A DNA stretch of 64,000 nt from Bolinopsis microptera. Lineage: Eukaryota > Ctenophora > Tentaculata > Lobata > Bolinopsidae. Each line of letters begins with the position of its first letter. The stretch's first letter is position 1. This document shows positions 46,801 to 58,600 of the stretch, piece by piece. Position numbers and translations under genes: made by a program. The stretch is from assembly GCF_026151205.1 (NCBI RefSeq), contig NC_087077.1, forward strand, positions 10,221,983 to 10,285,982, given 5' to 3'. The notes beneath the pieces were generated by a model that did not search any database, had not been told where the DNA came from, and saw only the letters and a program-made list of their open reading frames with translations.

Positions 46801-47210
46801 GATAAGGTACCAACAATTAACAAATGACAAACCTTTACAGAAAGCTCCGTTCTCATCTGAACCATCTGAACAGTCGTTTCTACCGTCACACATGTTAAGG
46901 TAATACTCGCTGATACATTGTAGACCACCCGGACATTTTACGACTCCTACTACACAGGTGTAATCTGTTTGGGTAATAGTTATCTGTATAGTGGTACTAA
47001 TTTAACACTACGAAGGAATTTGTTCGTGTATTGGTGCTTAAATTGTTAACAGCTGATACTGTTATTTAATAGCAACTGCCAAACCTTTACAGAAAGCTCC
47101 GTTCTCATCTGAACCATCTGAACAGTCTTCGTCACCATCACACATGTAACTCTCCCGGATACATTGTAGACTGCCCGGACATTTCACTTTTCCTCTTCTA
47201 CAGGTGTGAT
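40850..47210 (-). CDS. Array of 20 tandem LDL-receptor class A exons (5' part of the GPCR gene)
   Basis: Exons (low-high): 40850-40981, 41107-41232, 41356-41481, 41609-41734, 41855-41980, 42097-42222, 42348-42473, 42617-42742, 42863-42988, 43092-43217, 43345-43470, 43600-43728, 44296-44421, 44538-44663, 44910-45041, 45190-45318, 46063-46188, 46455-46586, 46833-46964, 47085-47210. Each is 126, 129 or 132 nt and encodes one LDLa domain with six Cys and usually the Ca-binding end CSDGSDEN. Each starts AT-TAC after a conserved acccaaacag acceptor and ends AAA-G before a gtttgt-like donor, so all are phase 1-1. The 3'-most exon (40850) is diverged (CRDSSDKN) and has a gtacgt donor. Its terminal G joins the AT-TAC start of the GPCR exon at 26523 to give Asp. 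Signal peptide and start exon were not found. Confidence 0.92.
43753..44161. mobile_element. PIF/Harbinger-like MITE in an LDLa intron
   Basis: Terminal inverted repeats of about 45 bp: the left end is cccccagttccatagccgga, and the right end, reversed, is ccccagttcaatagccggat. Flanks carry TTA on both sides, matching the 3-bp TWA target of PIF/Harbinger elements. It has no transposase. An internal segment (about 43920-44048) recurs inverted at about 47460-47590. Confidence 0.75.
44764..44884. mobile_element. TA-target MITE, copy 1
   Basis: A 121-bp element starting CCTTATCAGACTTTATTTG and ending tcaaataatttccgataagg, flanked by TA. Inverted tips of about 20 bp match the ends of the 13-kb segment at 27501-40590. 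It sits in the intron of the LDLa unit at 44910. Confidence 0.88.
45363..45972. mobile_element. hAT-like nonautonomous element
   Basis: A 610-bp insertion with inverted ends ccatgctgttaaattcgc and gcgaatttaacagcattg, flanked by a perfect 8-bp duplication, tttaacac (45355-45362 and 45973-45980). The 8-bp duplication fits hAT. No transposase coding; it lies in an LDLa intron. Confidence 0.88.
46289..46423. mobile_element. TA-target MITE, copy 2
   Basis: A 135-bp copy of the CCTTATC...GATAAGG family, flanked by TA, at the same intron position as the copies at 44764 and 46687. Confidence 0.88.
46687..46807. mobile_element. TA-target MITE, copy 3
   Basis: A 121-bp copy of the same family, flanked by TA, next to the LDLa exon at 46833. 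The upstream context gctgatgctgtta is the same as in the other two copies. Confidence 0.88.
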
Positions 47211-49700
47211 CTGTTAAGAATAGTTATCAATGACAATATATAAAAATAAGCTTTATTACAATTCGTAAGCCGCGAATGAATGGGAAAAGCGAGCGACCGA
47301 TTTCATTCTCGGTATCAATTTGCATTTGCGGACGGTTCCTCAAATTAATATCATTTCCTTTTGTTTGGAAAAGAGAGACACTGGCAGCGGTTCACTCTAC
47401 CGATGATTATGGGTTTTGGTCAAATATCATCTCTTTTTGATTATAATGTCAGGATAATTTACACTAGGGGGTGCACGATAAAAATAAACTTGCTCGGATT
47501 TTTAAAATTTTTGTACCATTGTTTTCTAGAGACTGTGAGAATTTTCACAATACCAAATTTGTCATACCTTTTTGGAAAGATCAGTGAGTTTTGCCTAGGT
47601 GCCATATTTGATGATGCGCGGCTTTTGGAGCAAAAGTAGCTGTAAAAGTCGCGTAATTTGACCAAATTTGACCAAATTCGTTGATTTTTGTCGTATTATT
47701 TGGATATATCTTCAGTTCCTTGAATGGGATCATTCTAAAAATTGGCGACGACCTTCCAATAAGGCGTTTACAACTGTCCGAAAAATTTGGTGGATATCGG
47801 AGTTGATTTAGTGATCAAAATGGGGCAAAATACGCTGCTTTTAGCTGTAACATAATGTTTGATGGTTGGATATGCTTTAAATTTTTCGGACACTTTTCTT
47901 GTAAGTCTATGAGTAAGCTTACCAATTTTTGTTGCAATCAGAGGTCGGGAAGTATACTGAATATCTATTTGTTTGAAGAAAATTGTGCTGGCCGAAATTA
48001 GCGCTAAAAAACCATCCTACAGTCGGCACGCGCGGCTCACTGTCGATGGCGCACTACCTATTTACACAGTCGAAACTTTATTAATAAGGAGGTTATTTCA
48101 AAGATTTCGAAATTTTACCTTTGAAAACATTTCCTTGTGTTTAGGTAGGTATATCTGTCGATAACAGACTCGATACGGCACTTTTTACTCATTCAAGTTG
48201 GCATTTAATTCATATTGAAATAAATTTTCGTGCACATACAGAATGAATGGTTGATAATTTAATATATATGTAGACCAAGCTCTGTGCACGGGATGCTTCC
48301 TGGAAGAATCCAGTTCTTTTAGCGGGGCACCCTACCTAAAGCCAAATTGAGATATAATAATCATATTCCTAGAGAAATAATCAGAAATCGAATACCAATC
48401 AAATAATATGATATATATGAGTAGTAACCATATTTACTATGCAAAATGCCCCAACCACATAGTGTAAATTTATATAGAATTCAAATTCCATATCATCATT
48501 AAACCTCAATACCTAGTCAATATAATAGCCCAAGCAAAATTAAATAACTTCTTATATACCTTACTGTCATACTACAAATTAATTAAACATTTGAAATCTG
48601 TTGACCAGAGAATAAATTTCTAAGCCTAATGCAAGTGAAATATATATAATGCCATTTAAATATTGTGGGAAAGCAGAATATATTCGAAATCACGAATGAG
48701 CAAAATTCTCACCTTTCGCACGTGCAAACTTTGAGCGGACGTTGCGTGCGCATACAATATTGAATCACACTAAATTTGTGCATAGTGGTATTTAATATAT
48801 AGTTTAATAAGCAAGCAAAGTTTCAGAAGATTTCAAAAAGAACTTGAATCACAACGGGACTCCAAAGTTGATAAAAATCGTGAAAATAACAATTTTCAGT
48901 GATATAAGCTATTTTAAATCAATTTGGGCGTGTCCCACGTGTGCAACTTTTCGATTTTAAACTTAAAAACCAGCCTATAACACAATTTAGACCTTTAAGA
49001 AGCAAAATTGAGCTCCACAACCCAAGAGATGGTCCAACACCAGAGAATACTAATTCACAACTTTTGTGTTTTTATAAAATTATTCTTCAAAAAAGCACTA
49101 ACTTCAATAGCGAATATCTTTATGAAGGAGTAAGGTAGGAAACTTTTCCGGTAGATTTTCAGAATGCTTGAACAATTATCTAAGGTCAAAATCTCCTCGG
49201 ATTTTGAATAAAATTACTTTTTAATGGTGGAAAAATCGATTTGAAAAGTTGTTATTTTGTCAAAAATCAAGTTTTAAAAACACTTAAATTGATGACGTCA
49301 TCAAGGGATGATGATGACGTTAAATTATTTTTCGATATAATTTAAACTAAAGTATAAACAATTATCTTTAAAACCTGTGGTTCGAAATGACTATATCTTT
49401 CATACTTTTGAATCTACGGACACTTAAATGTAGGCTACAGTTGACTGCCAAAAGCGTCTATACATATTATTATTATACTTCACGACAATCTGTTGTAAAA
49501 CAGGGGTTCCAGAAAACCCATTTCCCGATATAATACTCCTGAAACTTGAAAATTTTTTTACAGTCGATTTGGACAAGTACATGCCTAGGTGATCTCCCGG
49601 GCGCTCTTTTAGAACAGGCTGCCCCCTGTCTTTTCTAGTGAGCAGACAGGAACCTACCGGGCAAACCTGAGCATCTAGTATCTCTTGCCCAAATCTATGA
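47211..49700. other. Region upstream of the LDLa array
   Basis: AT-rich. About 47460-47590 is an inverted relative of the interior of the 43753-44161 MITE. A first exon of the GPCR gene could lie here or beyond, but I could not identify one. Short open frames on both strands have no family features. Confidence 0.4.
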
Positions 49701-52632
49701 TTTCTTTATTTTCGCGCGTCTTTGCGTCTTTGGGGTTTTTTGTACGGCTGCAAAACAATAAAAACAAAAGTCATGTGTTGTAGCGCGCCGCGCATCAAAT
49801 AATTCTTCTCGCAACCACGAGATCTTTGGTAGATGAGTATCAGCGAAATGCATCACTGGGCCTCACTGAGCTGCGAAGGATTGACATGATCGTGAATCAA
49901 AGTCACGTGAAATTTTTGGGCGAGCGAATTATAGTAAAAGCCCAAAGTGTGTGCGGGTGGTGTTCGCATACAATTACAATAGCTCGGCTCAGTAACCAGT
50001 AACGCATCTGGCATCGCGCTACAAAAGTGAAAGCGAAAGCGAAAGTTCTTAAAATGAAAGTTTTTTAAATGCACCTAGGTTATACTTATACCCAGCTAGG
50101 AACGGGTGATACTCGTAAAATATCTGTTCCATATATTGGACCGTCGACGAGTCCAACTCGGCGCGCGTCCTGGTCAGTGGTCACTGGTAGGTTGTAAACC
50201 TACAACTAGGACATAAGAAATCTTTACCTGGGGACCGTACCTCAGGTTGACGGATGTTACTCGTCTAAATTTCTTCGAAGTAGCGCGCGCCGCTTTCTTC
50301 TCGAAATGGCAAGTGCTACGAAGTAGCGCGCGCCGGGCCAGATCATTAACAATGGTCAATACCTCAGGCTATTATATTTATGTTAAATATTTATAATCAT
50401 AGAAAAGAGATTAGGCGGAATAACTTATGACATGCTGAGCACCACCGCGCCCCGTTTTCAAAAAGCAGGTATTACTGATATGATGCTTTAATGTTTAAGC
50501 ATGGAATATTTAATGCACGATAACCCATTTGAGGAAGATGACCTGTGCACAATATGATCATCAAATCTGTTACCTGGGGACCTCAGCACTCAGGCTATCA
50601 TGTTCATAAACAATAGAAATTAGGCGGAATGACAGGCTGAGCGCGGCCCAGTAACAAATCTGCAGTCATATTTCGTATTTGTTGTTTTTACACAACTTTC
50701 ATAATCATTGACACTTAATGCTTAATACTGATTTACAAATATTTACAAATTTTTTACTGCTTAACGACTGTTGTTTTTGCTCATTGTATAAAACTTAATT
50801 TACAAATTATCTGTTAAAATTTTAAAAACGTCAAAGTTTTTTAATGAAACAATTTGGATTGTTGATAGTTTTGAATGCCTTCGAGCCTTTATTTTAAAGT
50901 CCGTTCATAATTATGTCCGTTCATTTATTGATTGACAATGTCAAATGTCAACCCACCGAGATTGTTGCTCTGCGAAGCAAGAATGCTAGTTTGTGCGGCG
51001 CGTCGAAGCGGCGAAGTCCTCCACTTCATTTAATGTCCGGTCAAATATGGTTCGATAAAGTACAACTCCCGTTGTTCAAGCTCCGGTGTTTGAGGACGTG
51101 GTTAACGGTTAAAAAAATACCTGGGGCATGGGGACGCTCAGGCTATTATATTTATGTTCATATGTCATAATCATAAAGCTTAATTGACGATGTCAATTCA
51201 TCTCAGCTCGGCGCGGCACAGTAGCGCATTTCGCCGATCTAGAGATCGTCGCTGTGAGAAGCCTCATTGAGTGCGCGGCGCGGCACAGTAACGCATCGCG
51301 CTACAATCATAAAGCCGAATAGAGATTCGGCGTTGTAGGTTTACAACCTACCAGGACTTACTGGGCGGCGCTCAGCCTGTCATTCCGCCGAATCTTTATT
51401 GTTTAATGTTTATAAACATAATAGCCTGGGGTCCCCAGGTAAACCAGGACGCGCGCCGAGTTGGAACAAATATTTTACGAGTATCACCCGTAAAATTCGG
51501 CGGAATGACAGGCTAGCTGAGCGCGGCCCAGTTAAGTAAGGTTAACGGGTGATACTCGTAAAATATTTGTCCAACTCGTCGCGCGTCCTGGTACTGGTAA
51601 GTTATAAACAGCTACAAGGACGTGGTGTCAAAACCGCAGGCTATGATCTTGTCTGCATTTGCAACCCTTCAGCTGTCGAGGTAATCCTGGCAAAAACCTT
51701 TTAAAAATCCTTCTATGTTAAAATTACTTTGTTGTTTGTAAATTGTAAATGAAATTACTTCACCTAACCATGTGCTTTCTTACCTGGGGACCCCAGGCTA
51801 TTATGTATTATGTTTATAAACATAATAAAGATTCGGCGGAATGACAGCAGACAGGCTGAGCGCCGCCCAGTAATTAGTGCTTTCGCGCTACTGCAAGCGC
51901 AAGGGCTCTGGTACGTTAGACTTAAAGTTAAATGAAATTACCTGAAGCTGAAGTTGCGTCCGTAAATAAGGCTATTGGTTCAATCGATGTAATGGCCGAG
52001 AAAAGTAGCGATATCAAAATTATGATTTCACTCGGCAATGGCATAACGTAATCGAAGAATTTGTAATCGAAATGAAACCGCTGTAGAAACACAGTAGCGT
52101 TGGCCCTCTAAAAAGTGAGAATGTGCCTAAAACGGTTTATACTTGTGTGTTGTGGTTGTATTGTTTTAATCCCAAAGCTTGTGGAGTGGAGACCGAATGA
52201 CTTGCCGAAGTTGCTGCCTCAAAGAGAAGCAGCTTTCTGCTCATGTTTAAACATGTATATTTAATCGATTATATTGTTTCCAGGGGCCTCAGATCGTTAA
52301 TATTCCGGGCTGCTTGGGGCCAGTTATACTGCATTATTTACACGACCTATCTAAATTAGCATGCGAATATGGTATGATTGGAGAGTCAGAGTCAAAAGAC
52401 AGTTGATTTTGGCGATGTGCACTTCTTGAAATTGGGGGTCGGTTACACTTACATTTTATGAAGACATGATAATGAAGGTTACTTTATACTCGATGTATTT
52501 TGAATACTGATTCCGATACCCGATGACGTAAGTGGTAAGGTAAACTAAACATGCTTCCCTGAATTCGATTGTTAAGGCATAACTATAACTATAAGGGTTG
52601 GGGTAGTTTCCAGGTTATGGTATTGGTAATAG
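49700..52632. repeat. Cluster of CG-rich dispersed repeat elements
   Basis: Pieces of several families are interleaved. 49735-50040 and 51181-51305 match parts of the palindromic element at 20215-21385. 50575-50655, 51360-51440, 51480-51530 and 51780-51870 share the theme attcggcggaatgacaggct / agcctggggtccccaggtaa in both orientations. 50690-51065 resembles a right terminal repeat of the 13-kb segment (ttcataattatgtccgttca). 52490-52632 is another diverged copy of the right arm near 20870-21060. No supported gene. Confidence 0.65.
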
Positions 52633-53441
52633 CAGGGGTGTAGGAAGCGGGGGGGGGGGGGGGGGGGGGGGGGCATCGCCCCCCCATGAAATCTGGGCAA
52701 GGGGCCAAAAAGGGCCAACTTTTTAATTTAGGTTTCTAAAAAAATTTTTCCCGAACAATTTTGTAAGTCAAAAATTTCTAAGTCAAAATTTTTCAAAGTT
52801 ATTCTGGAAATTACTTTTGTTCATGTTTCATGCTACCCTGATCATTCTGAGCCGAAAATATTTTTTTCGGTTTTCGAAGTTCGATATAAGATTTTGGACT
52901 CGAGGGTTCCCCTTTGTGATGCGATCTCGGAAGGCAGGCCTCCCCTTCGCAATATGAGCTCGGAAGCGGGAGCTCTGCTTTCAGAGGTACGTATCGAGAA
53001 TGACTCGGACCGAAAATTTTCTAAGTCAAAATTTTTCTGGAAACTACTTTTGTTCATGTTTCATGCTACCCTGATCATTATGAGCCAAAAATATTTTTTT
53101 CGGTTTTCGAATTTCGATATACGATTTTGGACTCGAGGGTTCCCCTTGTAATGCGATCTCGGAAGGCAGGCCTCACCTTCGCAGTATGACTATGAGCTCG
53201 GAAGCGGGAACTCTGCTTTCAGAGGCCAGGTACGTATCGAGAATGACTCGGACCGAAAATTTGTTAAGTCAAAATTGTTCAAAGTTTTTCCGGAAACTAC
53301 TTTTGTTCATGTTTCATGATCCGACCTTACCCTCGAAATTCAGGCTTTGGCGCGAAGCGCCAAAAAATTTAGGCTGTGGCGCGAAGCGCCAAAAAAAATT
53401 AGAATTTGGCCCCCCATGAAGAAAATCATTCCTACACCCTG
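52633..53441. mobile_element. hAT-like nonautonomous element with internal tandem repeats
   Basis: An 809-bp element with ends caggggtgtaggaa and ttcctacaccctg, flanked by a perfect 8-bp duplication, ggtaatag (52625-52632 and 53442-53449). Inside are a run of 25 G (52649-52673), two full and one partial copy of a roughly 241-bp repeat (starting about 52779, 53021 and 53262) and two copies of the palindrome ggcgcgaagcgcc (about 53350-53390). It interrupts a copy of the TTAGGG-like palindromic element. Confidence 0.85.
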
Positions 53442-53815
53442 GGTAATAGGGTTAATAATCAAGGTTTTTGTAAAATAGTTTTTTCGACTGCAAAACATAA
53501 AAACCTAAGTCATGTTTAGCGAGCAAAAATATTAGAGCCTACAAGTACTCTGACTGCAGTAGAGAGTCAGAGTACTAAAAAGGGTAGAGTAGGCAGACAC
53601 CAGTCGAACCCCCCATGAAGAAAATCATTCCTACACCCCTGGGTAATTGGGTTAATAATCAAGGTTTTTGTAAAATAGTTTTTTCGACTGCAGAACATAA
53701 AAACCTAAGTCATGTTTAGCGAGCAAAAATATTAGAGCCTACAAGTACAAGTACTCTGACTGCAGTAGAGAGTCAGAGTACTAAAAAGGGTAGAGTAGGC
53801 AGACACCAGTCGAAC
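53408..53815. repeat. Tandem duplication of about 200 bp
   Basis: From ccccatgaagaaaatcattc to cagacaccagtcgaa the sequence occurs twice in a row (about 53410-53608 and 53609-53815), with small differences. It includes the hAT element's right end, its flank and the start of a LINE C-terminus. Each copy contains an inverted pair, tactctgactgcag and agagagtcagagta. Confidence 0.85.
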
Positions 53816-53936
53816 TTGCTTAGGACTATTAAATTTGATTTAGGTAGTAGGAACATTCCATTTGTAAATACAGACGATTTGTACAATTTAAGACTTTTAG
53901 CCTCTGATAGAGCGGGATGGAAGAAGTTGTTATAGT
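53785..53936 (+). pseudogene. C-terminal remnant of a LINE ORF
   Basis: In frame the sequence reads GRVGRHQSNLLRTIKFDL, then NTDDLYNLRLLASDRAGW and KKLL, then a TAG stop at 53934-53936. The GR-x-GR and LASDRAGW patterns are typical of the end of non-LTR retrotransposon ORF2 proteins. The start of this reading lies in the duplicated 200-bp unit. The rest of the element is missing. Confidence 0.6.
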
Positions 53937-55632
53937 TTGTGTATCAGTATTTCTTTTTTTCTGGCTACTTATCAGATCTTTAAGATGTTCATTTATGTTC
54001 TATTTTTGATTTGAATAAAGTTATATAATAAACAAGTACATGCTTCATGTGATCGATTTAGATTCAAATCATAACGCTGGCTGCTTATTCTAACATGTCT
54101 GTTTACGGGTTGCATATACAACTTACAAATCGTACTATTATATAATTCCATATTACTTTCCCCAAACAATTCTCGAGAAAAGTAAAACACTTCTTCAAAA
54201 CTGGGTATGTTAAATCAGATTTAAATCACACAATAACAAAGCAATTTAATCAACTTAGAGAAAATCAATTCAGTCATATTTAAAGGTTAAAGATGATTAA
54301 TGGCATAACCAAAGTCGAACCTGCAGCACAGTCAAAGACGGTCGATTCCGATCGCACATTGGCAAAAAAGGTCATATTATAAACCCATCCAAAATTAAGT
54401 GGTTCGTAGGACCTCAACATGTCTCCAGATTGTATTTTAATAGGCAATTCCGAAATAACACTATGTATAGAACAAGACTGGTTCACAATACTTCGGAATC
54501 AGCTTTTGACAAAAAAAATCATGCTAGCCAGAATTTCACGGTATGAAATCATTGTCCTACAACAGGGTCTGCCAGGTGAAATTGTTTTTAGTGTTCATAG
54601 GGATCTTTAGATAATATTATTTAAATTCAAAAATTATGGAAAATCGTTATACCAGTAACCCGTCAAGACTAAAAACGTTGATCTTTAAACTTTTACAGAT
54701 AAAAGAAGTAGACAATGATTATGAAGGTGAAGTTCTAAAAATTGAAATTGCGGCATTTAAAAATCAGTGGTCAGGAACTTAAAATATAAAATTCTATAAA
54801 ACAGGGTGGACACATCAAGCGAACAAGTTTACAAAAATAAATCCGGCTAGTAACTTTCATCTACCTTGTAACCGTGGTCATCTTACATATAAATTCGCGC
54901 GCCACCACTTAATTAGTGGCCAGCGAATTCTTTGAATATTGGTAATAGATTCGTAGTATTTGAAAGCATTTTTCATGTAGCTTAATGTGATCGCAGGTTT
55001 AAAATCGTGGTTGCAACTTCACAAGCAAACCCAGAACAATATCAACTGCATATAAAATGCATTCAGATTCTACCCGATCACATATTGTCAACATTTCAAG
55101 AATTCGCGCAACACTAATGAAGTTGTGGCGCACAAATTTCGATGAGAAATTCCACGGTAACTTCTCAGTTCTCTGGTATGGGCAGGGAGCAAACTGTCAA
55201 GATGTAATCTTCAAGAAAATCAACCCACAAATCTTACATAACATCGCTTATAAAAACGCCAGTAGCCACGATAATATGTCTCTGTGGGCTGTAACTCAAG
55301 TTAACACTTTGAATTTAAACTAGTTTGCTTTTAAATATAACCCTGCTCCATAACAAACACTACCGTAGTGCGGTAGTGGGATCAATCAACAAAATAAATA
55401 GCAGATCTACAACTAAACTTAACATTTTGAACGCTCATCACAGATAACAAATCACAAAATTCATGTAGAAAATAACAACCATAATCTGAACGTGCTGTTA
55501 CACACGCTACACTCTACATATATAACACAGGATTCCTCCTGCCGGTATTATTCAAATCCACACTAAGAACTTCTAATTAGTGTACTTATTAGAGTCCTAA
55601 TTAGCGTATAATTTAACTCTAATTGCGGCTAA
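53937..55632. other. Intergenic region with unidentified coding debris
   Basis: AT-rich. Plus-strand stretches at about 54285-54610 (KWFVGPQHV, then CILIGNSEITLCIEQDW after a frame change) and about 54995-55323 (KIVVATSQANPEQYQLHIKC in one frame, FSVLWYGQGANCQDVIF in another) look protein-like but are broken by stops and frame changes. They suggest a decayed gene or element I cannot name. About 55340-55632 is also the downstream region of the PI3K gene. Confidence 0.35.
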
Positions 55633-58600
55633 TTATCTGTAGTTGTTGAACCTGGGATCGAAGGCCGGGTAGAGCAGCTGAGTGTCAAGTTGACGATTGT
55701 GTTCCCTCAGAGACCTGGTTCGGTAGTGTTCCACCAACTGGAATATAATTCATATTAATTAGTACAATTAACAATTAATATAATTAATATAAAATTTTAT
55801 ATGATGTGGTAAATAACTACTACAATGATAAATTGATAATATCATTTTAAGTACATAATTATTTAAAACCTTTTATAAAATGTTATAATCATTGTTGTGT
55901 TTCTTGCGGAGCAGAATAATTTGAATTTTCAGACTGCTCATTAAAAATTGCAATTCAGGGACAGAATGTGGCTAACAAATTCTTACTCCACTACCTACTG
56001 ACTTGGTTAATACCTGGGTGATCGTGGAGAAAGTAGTTGGAGAGACCAAACCATATTTACTATGTTCGTGTAATATCGATACTTTCTTTATTTCGTCTTG
56101 AACGCTGAAATCAGAGATTATTTTAGTTTTGTTACACTAGTTCAGATCTTTTAAAGATTTTGTTTTTGGGAGCATTTACCTCTTGAGAAAAGAAGAGGAA
56201 GAAAAAGAAGAAGAAGAAGAAGAAGAAGAAGAAGAAGAAGAAGAAGAAGAAGAAAAAGAAGAAAAAGAAGAAGAAGAAGAAGAAGTCAACTCACACAATA
56301 TCCAGAGTAAACTGGCCGGGTTTATGAATAGAGGGTCGGATGAGGAATGTGCCATCGGGTTTATTGAGCAGGATTTGTCGGTATTGTTCTCTTGACAGAC
56401 CCTGCTTCAGGTATGTCTCCATCTGGAACTCCTGGTCTGACATCCTGGAAATGGTATTGTAAATTTATTTTGTATGTTTGATTACAAAGTCGACTATGCA
56501 TGATTACAATGATATCGATGATTGATTATAAAGCCGCCCATGAACATGAACTTAACAATAACAGCGCCATCAAAAAATATTAGCTGAAGTGAAACAGCTA
56601 CACTCGATGTCTAAAAGGAAACACTATTATCATCAGACATATATTGGAAATAATAAGCATGGCAATACACGTTAGTTGCACTTGTCAATGGTTCTGTTGA
56701 GAAATGGATGAGAAAGATATGTATAACTATCTCGACGTATTTTTTGTGTTCTAAAATTCTTACATTCTAAGTTTTCGCGGCACTGAAGCGCAATCAAATT
56801 TAAATAGGGCTATAAAGGCTAAGTTACAATATCTGATGACTGTAAACCCAGCACTTCGCAGTTCGCTGTGAACCTGCTGTAAACCAGAAAGAGATCATGC
56901 CCCCACAGCACAGGGTAGAACTACCCACTACCCACTACCCAGCACCATTCACAATATGAAAACTCAGAGATCACGTGACCTTGATAAACCAACCACGTCC
57001 TACTATATACTACGTCCTACTATATACTACGTCCTACTATATACTACGTCCTACTATATACTACGTCCTACTATATACTACGTCCTACTATATACTACGT
57101 CCTACTATATACTACGTCCGACTATATACTACGTCCTACTATATACTACGTCCTACTATATACTACGTCCTACTATATACCACGTCCTACTATATACTAC
57201 GTCCTACTATATACTACGTCCTACTATATACTACGTCCTACTATATACTACGTCCTACTATATATACTACGTCCTACTATATACTACGTCCTACTATATA
57301 CTACTATATACTACTTGGACCGTCACGGGACATTACAGTGATATAACCTGGGATATACCACTCCACGTGTAGGTAAAACAACCGGCACAGAAGAAAGAAA
57401 CTCAGTATTATGGTCTGGTAGAGCACCACGCCCACAAATAGCGACCAAGTACATAATCAATAATGCGACACAGTAATATCCAGAACAAAGCCGAGCTCAC
57501 AAAGGCAAACCAGGCTAGACAATGGTAGTTACATTTCCAGGATTATTCAGCCAAACTGCAGTCACACAGATTGATTTAGATTTCAACGTGTAACGCGTAG
57601 GCAAGGAATGTTAGGAAAATTCCCGAAAAAGGGGTAAATAATTACATAGGGGTGTACTGTACTGTACAACTTCTTATTTAAGGAGCTTAATCGGGACTAA
57701 TAAAATTGGCCTGATGGTTTTAACCGCTGGTAAAATCATCATTTAATTCATTGATACCTTCATGTCTTTACTCTTAATTTGGATGTGGAATAGTAAAATC
57801 GGTGGCACAGTAAGGAATCAAGTTTCACTCGGAAGTCAGAAGATTCAGTAACAGGAATTTAAGAAACGTCCTATTCTGTAGGTTGTAATTTGAGTGTTCA
57901 GTTGCGTTGTTGTAATAGTCCCAGTAACTACATATTGCAACAAAATATGCCCACTGCACCTGGTAGAATCTGAATATGTAAATATCTCTTGCTAGATACA
58001 CTGATAGAGCAGGGTTATTAGAGCAGGGTTATTAGAACACCAGCAGAGTATGGCTAGTTGCTCAGCCTCATAATCACATAATGGGAGGCTAGAAGGGGGG
58101 CACTTCCACCTGGGCCTGGTAGAATCTGAATATGTAAATATCTCTTGCTAGATACACTGATAGAGCAGGGTTATTAGAACACCAGCAGAGTATGGCTAGT
58201 TGCTCAGCCTCATAATGGGAGGCTAGAAGGGGGGCACTTTATCCTTTCTGACCGATCTTGGGGTAGCAGTTTAAAAAAAAGGGAGTGACAGTTTAGTGAT
58301 GCTGTTATAGAGGACTTGGTATTGGCAAAAAAAATAATCTCATGACCCAGTGGACAAAACGTAAAATAGAAAAAGAAGTGAAATGAATGTAGACTGGGGA
58401 GGACTAATTGTTTGTAAGAATTTATTTTTAAAACAAAGACTGTTAAACATCATTGAACTGTCCAGGTATTTACAGGCTAAGCTAAGTTGTAGAGTGTAAT
58501 TTTATTGACCGTGTCAAGTAAACTGAAGAATAATATACGCTTCTTAAACTAGTCGTTTCAACTTTTAACTGGTATCCTACACAGTTTGTATAATGTACAA

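Noticed and set aside
40850..47210. CRISPR-like regularly spaced repeats
   Set aside because: Repeats are about 126-nt coding exons with LDLa domains and splice sites in an animal genome; spacers are conserved introns.
56183..56395. Poly-Glu open frame on the plus strand
   Set aside because: A GAA microsatellite and the complement of a PI3K exon.
56956..57372. Plus-strand open frames of Tyr/Ile-rich repeats
   Set aside because: A 17-bp minisatellite read through in several frames; it lies in an intron.
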